From Paenibacillus sp. YYML68 (GTDB lineage Bacteria; Bacillota; Bacilli; Paenibacillales; NBRC-103111), in the NCBI RefSeq assembly GCF_027923405.1, contig NZ_BQYI01000001.1, positions 428,501 through 492,500 on the forward strand: a DNA stretch of 64,000 nucleotides. The letters are read 5' to 3'. The position numbers and the translations under genes were made by a program. Numbering within the stretch: position 1 is the first letter of the stretch; each line of letters starts with the position of its first letter. The notes under the pieces are model-generated. The model was not told the DNA's origin and ran no database searches. It worked only from the letters and a program-made list of their open reading frames with translations. This document shows positions 16,965 through 24,101 of the stretch, piece after piece.

Positions 16965-19047
16965 TTGTTTTACCCCGCATCTCTAAATAGTATAATAAGT
17001 CTTCCATTGTACCTATTTCACTATTACCAATTAAAGACAGCCAGTCCTGAAAAAATGACTTAAGTAATAGGTCATTATAGAATTGATTTTCAATCAGTTC
17101 GATTAGATGAGTTAATATCTTAATTCTTAACTCGTCATTTAATTTAGTGTAATACTGTAATTTATATTTAATTTGAGGTTGCCTTGAAGATTGAATATTG
17201 TATTTTAACATATACCAGTAGTTATACGATTCAGAAAATATATCGATAAGTTCCTTATGATTTATTGTATTCAGATTAGTAGCTAAACTGGTTGTCATTG
17301 CTCCAACATTGGCTAACTGATTTGTTAATGCTTCACCATTAAATAGGAAGTCTACTGAAAATATTAAATGATCCTCAAGATACCACATACTGTTTGAAAA
17401 ACTTCCCGTTTCTCGTGGAATGGATAGAAAAAAAATGCTTTGGGGCATTATTAAGTTATTAAGAGCTAGATCATTACTTATGTTACGTTGTATGCTTTCC
17501 ATTTGATTTAAAAATGGCTCCAAGTAACTAGTCATATTATAAAAAGATTTTGGTAGATAAATTTTGGTGTCATTTATTGTTACCTCCATTAACATCCCCG
17601 CAGCCAAAGTCAATCCGTTAGGAGCAGTTCCTTCCCATCTACCATTCGATATTGGGGAAATATTAGTAAATAATGTATCAGGACCATCGTATTTCAAAAT
17701 GTATTGGATATCAGAAGTTGGGTTCAACGGCACTCTAAATAAACCATTCTCTGAAACCGTCATTGCCTGATATGACCCTGTTCGAGGCACCCATGGAAAA
17801 TAACTGGGTAACATTACCGCCAATTCATTAGCATAAAAGAATGGGGAACTAGTCCCAGCATAATATATTGTTATGCTAGTATGAGTTTCAGCATCTAATA
17901 AAGATGGTAACTCAATTCTGAGTTGATCACCAATTTGTTGATAATGTAAGAGCTGATTGTTTTCATTTAATACTGCGGAAACTTTTAAATCATGATATAG
18001 AGTGAGGTTTATCGCATCAGTTTTTTCCTTTGCAACAAAGTCAATTATGACCTTTACTTCCAAATTGCGAAATGAAGCAATATCTATGTCATATTTTTTG
18101 ACCTGAATAATTTCCGTATTGTCTTTACTATCCATTGAAGCCTTTGATTTGTAATAATTATAATCATAGAACCTGACAGATTTTTTTTCATGTCCTGTGT
18201 GTATCAGTTGTTGATCCTGAACCATCAAACTCCCAAGTAGTAAAATCCAAATAATCAAACCTAAAGAAATATATATTTGAGATCTACCTAATTTTCTATA
18301 ACCAATGCGTTTACTTACTATTAATAGAAGGTAAATGGAAATTGATAGTATTAATAATTTCTGGAGCCATCTGTAAATCTCTAGTTGGAATCCATAAACT
18401 GGATCAAGCGGATAATGCACATCTGTCTGGCCAAGATTTAAAAAATTTAAAATTTCTATTAAATTATAAAGTTGAAAAAGAGAGAGAATATCCTCTAAAA
18501 TTAACTTATTAAGCGGTCCTAATATCACCCAAATTAACAATAATATTGGGTATACAATAATTGATTGTAAAAGTGAGCCCGAAATCATTCCAATTATTCC
18601 ACAAATAAAAAATGGTAGTAGCCAATATAAAACTAGATATAGACTCGTACCACCATAAAACTCAAAGGGTACACCGTTTATACCAAATAAAACAAAATGA
18701 ATGAAGGCGGCTATTAAGGAGATTAATGTTGAAGTGGAAAGTATGACCATACATTTACTAATAACTTTGGAGTAATATCCATCTTTAATTGTTAAAAAAA
18801 CCTCTTCCGAGTTTGTTTTAACCTCTGACCTAATAAGCATTAATCCCAGTATCAGGAAGAGAAACATTCCACCTTGAATTATATATCCAGATCCAGTTAG
18901 ACCACCACCAACGTCATTATTACTTACTCTCCCGTGAAAAACATAAATAATATGCAGAAGTGCAGGAATAAATATAACCCAAGTCCAATAAGACCTAAGT
19001 AAGAGTTTCATTTCAATTATATAGGAATCAATTATTTTATATCTCAT
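16945..19047 (-). CDS. ABC permease fused to a degenerate M1-peptidase-like extracellular domain
   Basis: 700 residues. Residues ~15-290 form an ABC-2-type membrane domain with about seven helices. From ~300 the chain is extracytoplasmic. Residues ~320-480 resemble the N-terminal beta domain of M1 aminopeptidases (NLTLYHDLKVSAVL, ITIYYAG, FPWVPRTG), and ~540-640 occupy the place of the catalytic domain (SIFFLSIPRETGSF). The HEXXH zinc motif is absent; the corresponding stretch reads NGEALTNQLANVGA. So it is likely a non-catalytic relative of ABC permease/M1 fusions that senses or binds a peptide outside the cell. AT-rich; first of three coupled genes. Confidence 0.75.
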   Translation of the reverse strand: MRYKIIDSYIIEMKLLLRSYWTWVIFIPALLHIIYVFHGRVSNNDVGGGLTGSGYIIQGGMFLFLILGLMLIRSEVKTNSEEVFLTIKDGYYSKVISKCMVILSTSTLISLIAAFIHFVLFGINGVPFEFYGGTSLYLVLYWLLPFFICGIIGMISGSLLQSIIVYPILLLIWVILGPLNKLILEDILSLFQLYNLIEILNFLNLGQTDVHYPLDPVYGFQLEIYRWLQKLLILSISIYLLLIVSKRIGYRKLGRSQIYISLGLIIWILLLGSLMVQDQQLIHTGHEKKSVRFYDYNYYKSKASMDSKDNTEIIQVKKYDIDIASFRNLEVKVIIDFVAKEKTDAINLTLYHDLKVSAVLNENNQLLHYQQIGDQLRIELPSLLDAETHTSITIYYAGTSSPFFYANELAVMLPSYFPWVPRTGSYQAMTVSENGLFRVPLNPTSDIQYILKYDGPDTLFTNISPISNGRWEGTAPNGLTLAAGMLMEVTINDTKIYLPKSFYNMTSYLEPFLNQMESIQRNISNDLALNNLIMPQSIFFLSIPRETGSFSNSMWYLEDHLIFSVDFLFNGEALTNQLANVGAMTTSLATNLNTINHKELIDIFSESYNYWYMLKYNIQSSRQPQIKYKLQYYTKLNDELRIKILTHLIELIENQFYNDLLLKSFFQDWLSLIGNSEIGTMEDLLYYLEMRGKTNEFSSN

Positions 19048-19084
19048 TTTTATCTCCTGTTTATTTTTTCCGTAAACATGAAAG

Positions 19085-19110
19085 AAAAGGAGAGTTACAC
19101 CTCTCCTTTT
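19085..19110 (-). terminator. Terminator/attenuator between the secreted-protein gene and the ABC genes
   Basis: AAAAGGAGAG (19085-19094) and CTCTCCTTTT (19101-19110) form a 10-bp stem; on the minus strand it is followed by a T-rich tail. It lies 9 bp after the stop of the small secreted protein and upstream of the 700-residue permease. Partial read-through would give abundant secreted protein and less transporter. Confidence 0.75.
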
Positions 19111-19119
19111 CCTCTTGGA

Positions 19120-19497
19120 TTAGTTCGAAGCCGAACCAGAACCAATAACCCCATAATAATTAGGGCCAGCTGGATCAAGCCAGATGTAATACTGTGCATT
19201 GCTAACGTTATGAACCCATGACTTGCTAGAATTACCTGTCAAGTATTCATGTGTAATACGCGGGTCAACGCCAGTTGTATCTTGAAAAAGTTCCACATAA
19301 AGGGCATTGTCTGAATTAGGATTGTTATACCCGGCTAAGTTAACATCACCATTCATGCTATAAGTGCTACCCTTGGCAAATGTATCATAGTAATTAATTG
19401 ATGCAGAACTAACATTACCAGTGCCCGCAAAAACAAAAGAATTACCAATGAGTGCAATTGCCATAAAAGCAGCAGGCAAGATTTTCTTCATTCGCAT
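19120..19497 (-). CDS. Small secreted protein of the island cassette
   Basis: 125 residues from the ATG at 19497, preceded by GGAGGTGA at 7 bases; an in-frame ATG at 19518 lacks a site. Sec signal peptide MRMKKILPAAFMAIALIGNS with likely cleavage after VFA (residue 24). The mature ~101 residues are Tyr/Asn/Ser-rich, without Cys, and look beta-structured (SINYYDTFAKGS, ALYVELFQDT, AQYYIWLDPAGPNYYG). I do not recognise a family. First gene of an AT-rich unit with an ABC exporter; candidate exported effector, bacteriocin-like protein or surface factor, all inference. Confidence 0.72.
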   Translation of the reverse strand: MRMKKILPAAFMAIALIGNSFVFAGTGNVSSASINYYDTFAKGSTYSMNGDVNLAGYNNPNSDNALYVELFQDTTGVDPRITHEYLTGNSSKSWVHNVSNAQYYIWLDPAGPNYYGVIGSGSASN

Positions 19498-19553
19498 ATA
19501 TATTTCACCTCCTTTCATGATTATAAGCTTCTCGGAACTCGCATTCCGTTGCA

Positions 19554-19579
19554 GACTCTGGCATTTTTGCTAGAGTCTT
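19554..19579. repeat. Inverted repeat upstream of the secreted-protein gene
   Basis: AGACTCTGGC / GCTAGAGTCT arms around ATTTTT (one G.T mismatch), followed on the plus strand by TTTTATTG. Either a plus-strand terminator of the decayed island DNA or a leader hairpin/operator for the minus-strand gene starting at 19497. Confidence 0.4.
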
Positions 19580-19629
19580 TTATTGTTTCACCCCCAAAAA
19601 GAGGGAGGAACAAACTTTCCTCTTGACAA

Positions 19630-20531
19630 ATTCATATCAACCTAACAAATCCCGAATGGAAGCCGCGTTTTTTCTTCAGGAGCACTTTGCCATCGTATCT
19701 TTGGGATTACACCTATTGATCTTTCGGGTACCGATGCGCGAACGAAGAACCAGTATTCCTCCAAGACCAACGTCGCCCTCGAGACCCTGCTGATCTGCTT
19801 CTCAGTTTGCTCATCATGCATAAGCTCCACATTACCAACATTGACGACTGGGTCAAGTAGCTTCGCATCACGCCCGTGTATGCTATTCTGAGCGGATTTT
19901 TACTAGAACCCACTCCTGGGCGTTGGTACCCTCTATGACATCTTCAAGAGCCTGTGGCTCTCCTATTGCGCTCACCTTACGAGTCGTCACAAACGCAAAC
20001 TGAGAAAGCCTAAGAAGCAAGGAAAGAAGAAGGACTATGGGACGAAGGCTCACGACCTGTTGCAATCCCTGTTTCAGACACTGTTCGTTCAGCCTTCAGC
20101 CGACCGTGGACTCCTCGGAGACAAGTCTGCTCTCAGCGTAACTGAAGTTGGCTCGCCCGTGGTAACAGGCGGTAGAGCCTATGGCAAGTTCCTTTGTGAC
20201 TGTCGCAAGCAGAGGGATTGGAAATGCTCCTGCTTGCGCCAATTCCCTGATCCTGATGCCAACTACGGCTGCGACAGCTACAGAGAAAAGTATTAATATG
20301 GCCGCACTCTCTACATGCTCTGTGCTTCGGACAGTGCTCAAAGCTTGCCTTTGTACCCGCGGCTGTTTCGAGTCAGTCAGCATGACTCGGTTTCCTAGAT
20401 TTGTGCTTACCGCGAGATTGTTTCCTCGGATACGTCGCAGCAGCAAGGTTGGCGAACTAGGTACAAGCTTCGCACTGGCGTTGAACGCTGCATTAAGCGC
20501 CAAAAAGTTGTCTACAAGCTAGAGGTATCCC
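19630..20531 (+). pseudogene. Decayed transposase, 5' part (interrupted by the IS3-family element)
   Basis: The three plus-strand frames together give a transposase-like chain broken by several frameshifts and stops. Recognisable pieces are LRITPVYAILSGF, a PG-GTLYDIFKSLWLS stretch, a KPKKQGKKKDYGTKA basic segment, ANYGCDSYREKY, GHTLYMLCASDS, and VVYKLEVS at the point where the IS3-family element is inserted. The order matches the widespread Bacillota transposase family with PGVGTFYDF and GHTLY motifs. The 3' end resumes at 22219. Explains most of the gap between 19518 and 20604. Confidence 0.7.
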
Positions 20532-20603
20532 CCTGTGTCACAATAGTTGTCGTACCCCTCGATAAAAAGTATAGTAGAACCAGAGAGGCAGAGGTGACGG
20601 ACG

Positions 20604-21293
20604 ATGGCTAGATACAGTGAGGAATTGAAACGCAACATACAACTACGAATGATCCCCCCGCATAATGAATCTGTGAGTCAGATTGCAAGAGACAGCGGCC
20701 TGTCCGAAGGGACGCTGTACAAGTGGCAAAAAGAAGCCCGAGCGAACGGCGCTGTCGTTCCAGGTGGCGGAGCAGAGCCCGAGAAATGGAGTAGTCGGGA
20801 TAAGTTTTCGATTGTGCTGGAAACCGCTACGTTGAGCGAAGTCGAACTGGCCGAATACTGTCGTGCCAAAGGACTCTACGCAGAACAGATTGAAGCTTGG
20901 CGGGATGCTTGTATGCAAGCCAATGGTGGACTCGCCCAACAGGCATCCCAGCTGCAAAAAGAACTCCGAACTAAAGAGCGAGAAATGAAGACGCTCACTC
21001 GGGAGTTAAAACGAAAGGAAGCTGCTCTAGCCGAAACGGCAGCGCTTCTCGTGCTGCGAAAAAGGCACAGTCGATCTGGGGGGACCAAGAGGACGCATGA
21101 TCAGTGCCTCAGATCGACGAATGGCCATGGAACTGATCCAAGAAGCAGTAGATGCTGGAGCCAAAGAAGAGGCGGCATGCCAAGAGATCGGATTAACGCA
21201 GCGGACCTTGCAGCGGTGGCGCAAAGAGGGCGCACCGCAAGAGGATCAACGGCCGCATGCGGTAAGGCCTGCCCCATCCCACAAGCTAAGTGA
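20604..21293 (+). CDS. IS3-family transposase orfA (C-terminal part frameshifted)
   Basis: 229 residues as read. The N-terminal helix-turn-helix (MARYSEELKRNIQLRMIPPH, then IARDSGLSEGTLYKWQ) and a coiled-coil with leucine spacing (~110-150, LQKELRTKEREMKTLTRELK) are typical of IS3 orfA. After AALLVLRK the frame runs into low-quality Arg/Ser-rich sequence. Adding one A to the five-A run at 21059-21063 restores KKAQSIWGDQEDA and a stop at 21098-21100 that overlaps the orfB ATG (ATGA), which is surely the ancestral arrangement. Either a one-base loss or slippage at the A run. Confidence 0.8.
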   Translation: MARYSEELKRNIQLRMIPPHNESVSQIARDSGLSEGTLYKWQKEARANGAVVPGGGAEPEKWSSRDKFSIVLETATLSEVELAEYCRAKGLYAEQIEAWRDACMQANGGLAQQASQLQKELRTKEREMKTLTRELKRKEAALAETAALLVLRKRHSRSGGTKRTHDQCLRSTNGHGTDPRSSRCWSQRRGGMPRDRINAADLAAVAQRGRTARGSTAACGKACPIPQAK

Positions 21294-22167
21294 AGTGGAA
21301 CGACAACAGATTATCGAGGTCGTGAATCAGCCGGCATACAAGAGCCTTCCACCTAGCCAAATCGTACCACGACTGGCTGATGAGGGTGTCTACATGGCGT
21401 CCGAATCGACATTCTATCGCGTAATGCATGCTCATGGACAGCAGCACCATCGAGGTCGCAGTAAGAAGCCTGTTTCGAAGCCGTTAACGAGCCATTGTGC
21501 TGTGGCGGCCAACCAAGTGTGGATGTGGGACATCACCTGGCTGCCTGGTCCTGTGAAGGGTTTATTCTACTACCTCTATCTCATCCTGGATCTATTCAGC
21601 CGAAAAATCGTAGGCTGGGAGGTATGGAATGAAGAATCCGCGGAGCATGCGAGCACATTGGTTCGTCGAACGGTCCTGAGCGAACAGTGTGTTGTGCGCA
21701 AGGAGCCGCTGGTCCTGCATTCGGATAACGGGAGTCCGATGAAGGGTGCCACTCTACTTGAAACGTTATACAGCCTAGGAATCACGCCCTCCAAAAGCAG
21801 GCCGCGTGTCAGCAACGATAACCCTTACGCCGAGTCGGTGTTTCGCACCTGCAAATACCGCCCCAGCTACCCGTTACATGGATTTAAGTCGACGACAGAA
21901 GCCCGTGAATGGGTACGGAAGTTCGTCCATTGGTATAACACTGAGCATCACCACAGCGGGCTTAATTTCCTGACCCCTAACCAAAGGCATAAGGGACTTG
22001 CTGAACAGATTTTTGAGAAGAGAAAGCGAGTGTACGAACAAGCTAGACAGGACAACCCAAGGCGGTGGTCCGGGAAGATAAGGAACTGGAGTCTAGACGA
22101 ACGAGTGTATCTTAATCCCGAGAAAGTCCAGCACTCCATAGCTACAACAACGGCGACACAAGCCTGA
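21097..22167 (+). CDS. IS3-family transposase orfB (DDE integrase)
   Basis: 356 residues. The N-terminal HTH-like region (EEAACQEIGLTQRTLQRWRK) is followed by an HTH_21-like segment, the rve integrase core with Asp in WMWDITWLPGPVKG, Asp in LVLHSDNGSPMKG, and Glu in DNPYAESVFRTCKYRPSYP, then HWYNTEHHHSGL. Full catalytic DDE set and length are intact, so this subunit could be active even though orfA looks damaged. Confidence 0.92.
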   Translation: MISASDRRMAMELIQEAVDAGAKEEAACQEIGLTQRTLQRWRKEGAPQEDQRPHAVRPAPSHKLSEVERQQIIEVVNQPAYKSLPPSQIVPRLADEGVYMASESTFYRVMHAHGQQHHRGRSKKPVSKPLTSHCAVAANQVWMWDITWLPGPVKGLFYYLYLILDLFSRKIVGWEVWNEESAEHASTLVRRTVLSEQCVVRKEPLVLHSDNGSPMKGATLLETLYSLGITPSKSRPRVSNDNPYAESVFRTCKYRPSYPLHGFKSTTEAREWVRKFVHWYNTEHHHSGLNFLTPNQRHKGLAEQIFEKRKRVYEQARQDNPRRWSGKIRNWSLDERVYLNPEKVQHSIATTTATQA

Positions 22168-22218
22168 TTGACTCTATTTAATTTTCAAAGATTCACGACA
22201 ACTATATTGACAAACACC

Positions 22219-22345
22219 GGTATCCCGTGGACGCAGTTCAAGGCATTGGACGACGCGAGTGTATTTCATCGACATGTGCCAACACGCTGATACATGGTTT
22301 GAGGAATCGAAGAAGGCAGGAATCCCCCCATTGCTAAGCGGTTAG
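22219..22345 (+). pseudogene. Decayed transposase, 3' part
   Basis: Continues the frame interrupted at 20531. From 22220 it reads VSRGRSSRHWTTRVYFIDMC, then QHADTWFEESKKAGIPP and a stop at 22343-22345. The MCQHADTWF motif is characteristic of the C-terminus of that transposase family. Confidence 0.65.
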
Positions 22346-22526
22346 GTTGCGAAGCAAAGATAGCTCCATATTTTTTTGAAAGCCTGGTCTTCAGGTTCTT
22401 TAGGATGCACATTCCCGATAACACTTTGAAACAAAGCATATCCCCGCCAAAACATCAGTGTTTGCTCGATTTCGGCTCAGAGCGTACCAGCTAATTCCAA
22501 ACCTCTATATTTAGTGAATCCCGCGT
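22342..22526 (-). pseudogene. Fragment of an unidentified coding sequence
   Basis: On the minus strand one frame reads DAGFTKYRGLELAGTL, a stop, then AEIEQTLMFWRGYALFQSVI followed by GNVHPKEPEDQAFKKIWSYL and a stop at 22342-22344. The composition is protein-like and the pieces are continuous, so this is probably the C-terminal remnant of a gene. Family not recognised (a TetR-type C-terminal domain is one guess). The following ~150 bp to 22683 are very AT-rich with nothing I can identify. Confidence 0.35.
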
Positions 22527-22683
22527 CAGGTTACTTTTACACAAACTTTACACTTGTCTAATAACCCATTATCTAGGTTTTTATATATATTTTATAGCAT
22601 ATACCTTATTTGTAATTAAATAGAACAAATTAACTAATTTTAAATTCATTTGGTTTCCTATGTCGATTTTTCTGTATCAGCAT

Positions 22684-23410
22684 CAGTAGCGTTGCATAAA
22701 CGGTGATACGGGCATTCGTCAAAATTCTTTGAAATTAAGTTTCGGTGGTCAAGAGCTAAAACTTACGAGGGTCTCTCTCTGTCAGATAGCCACAGTGTTC
22801 ATTTGGTCTAAAGTTGCATTTTAAGTTGGATATGTTAGTCTACTCTGCCGTAACGACTAACGTTTGCTTTTTCTGTAGTCCCTTTGACGTTCCACTGAGT
22901 GCTCAATTCAAAGCGGCGATGCGCTTTTCTCAAGGCTTCCATAGAAGCGTCTTGAGCGAATCCATCAGTTCCGTTAGCGTCCTGTCAGTGGAGAGCTCGA
23001 GTTTTATCAAGAGCAGCAAGCAATAAGCGATCAGGCAAATCCGGATTAGATTCATGACGGCATTCTCATCTTCTCTGTAAAACGAGTGCACTTCAAATTC
23101 TGTTTCACCTATCGGAAGAAGATCTCGATTTGCCAGCGGCTGCGGTACATCTCGCCAATCTCTTCGGCTGTAAGGTCAAAGCGGTTTGTAATGATGCGAA
23201 TCGGGTTTCCATGACTGTCGATCGGTTCAATCATGCGCAACGCATTTTTTATTTGCTTTTTGCCTTTTCCCAGGATGACTTTGACGTCGCGATTAGTCTT
23301 CGTACCCTCGGACTTAGGCAACTTGTAGACTTCCTCGATGACCGCGTTATCTTTGAGACGCGACACGAAACGGATTCCGCGTTCGCAGTAATCATCATAC
23401 TTGCGGTCAT
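22684..23410 (-). mobile_element. Truncated IS4-family element, remnant 2
   Basis: Begins with the identical 17-bp end CAGTAGCGTTGCATAAA (22684-22700). The minus strand then encodes the C-terminal half of the IS4-type transposase with several disruptions. The best-preserved stretch (23109-23410) reads KYDDYCERGIRFVSRLKDNA to MYRSRWQIEIFFR, close to the intact copy at 44676-45833. The N-terminal half and the other inverted repeat are missing. It ends at nearly the same transposase residue as remnant 1. Confidence 0.85.
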
Positions 23411-23493
23411 TGCTGACGGCTCCGCTGGTACTACTCCTAAAACTCGCCAAAACACGAACGTTCGAAAAATGTTCACATTTGTAGAAAAATGTC

Positions 23494-23524
23494 TGAACAA
23501 CGTGTGCGTGGAGGCGAGTATAAT
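23494..23524 (+). promoter_or_regulatory. Promoter of the yjlC-ndh operon
   Basis: TGAACA (23494-23499), 19-bp spacer, perfect TATAAT (23519-23524), followed by a ~115-base leader to the gene at 23646. Confidence 0.5.
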
Positions 23525-23573
23525 AGAGTTCATTGTAGGGCACCGAATGCGGGGCCTGCTGTTTTGTTCGCGC

Positions 23574-23592
23574 TTGTGAAATTTGTAACACA
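23574..23592 (+). promoter_or_regulatory. Possible Rex-like operator in the yjlC-ndh leader
   Basis: TTGTGAAATTTGTAACACA has a perfect left half-site of the Rex consensus TTGTGAAATATTTCACAA but an imperfect right half (TGTG-N10-CACA instead of N8). In B. subtilis the equivalent yjlC-ndh operon is Rex-repressed, which is why it is worth noting. Confidence 0.3.
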
Positions 23593-23645
23593 CATGTTCA
23601 TTCATTATTTATTCATTCATATACAGTGAGGGAGGACGTTTACTT

Positions 23646-24068
23646 ATGTCTCAATCAACGCAAACGCTCGCGAGGGAGTCATCGCTTGATGTACTCGATC
23701 AGCTGATGAAGCCGGAGGTTCAGGAGTCGCTGACAATACTTGTCGAGAACTTGCCGAAGCTCGCGGAGATGGTTACGCTGCTGACCAAAACGTACGATGT
23801 GGTGAACAGTCTGGCGACAGACGAAGTGTTCATCGAGGATATTAAGGGCGGCATTGAGGAAGTGGCGATGCCGATCGTCGAGGGCGTGAAGAGCGTAGCG
23901 GCGACGGCGATCGAAGCTAGCGACCGCGCACAAGCGGAGACGGCAACGGTCGGCTTGTTCGGCCTGCTGAAGATGCTGCGTGATCCGCAGATGCAGAAGA
24001 TGTTCCGCTTCGCGCAGGCGTTCCTTGAAGTGTCCGCAGAGCGTCAGAACCAAAATAAACAAGCCTAA
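23646..24068 (+). CDS. yjlC: DUF1641 protein (YjlC-like)
   Basis: 140 residues. A helical DUF1641 protein: LMKPEVQESLTILVENLPKL, then VVNSLATDEVFIEDIKGGIE, and a conserved GLFGLLKMLRDPQMQKMFRF segment near the C-terminus. Function unknown. In Bacillus it is encoded directly upstream of type II NADH dehydrogenase, as here (33 bp to ndh), suggesting a role in membrane association or regulation of that enzyme. Preceded by GTGAGGGAGGACG. Lies directly downstream of IS debris but has its own promoter. Confidence 0.87.
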   Translation: MSQSTQTLARESSLDVLDQLMKPEVQESLTILVENLPKLAEMVTLLTKTYDVVNSLATDEVFIEDIKGGIEEVAMPIVEGVKSVAATAIEASDRAQAETATVGLFGLLKMLRDPQMQKMFRFAQAFLEVSAERQNQNKQA

Positions 24069-24101
24069 TCGGCTGTCCATATAAGAACGGAGGATATGAG
24101 C

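Larger units (their letters stand above)
20532..22218 (+). mobile_element. IS3-family insertion sequence nested in the decayed transposase
   Basis: Two overlapping transposase genes (orfA-like and rve-type orfB) lie between imperfect inverted ends sharing ATAGTTGTCGT (left ~20536-20553, right ~22195-22212, the outer part being TGTCA). The 8-bp sequence GGTATCCC occurs on both sides (20524-20531 and 22219-22226). Joining the flanks across one copy restores the older transposase frame (KLEVS followed by RGRSSRHW), so these copies are probably the target duplication. Exact termini are uncertain by a few bases. Confidence 0.82.

Noticed and set aside
19498..19530. TATAAT on the minus strand just upstream of the secreted-protein gene
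   Set aside because: Only 4 bases separate it from the Shine-Dalgarno sequence, so a transcript starting there would lack a functional ribosome binding site.
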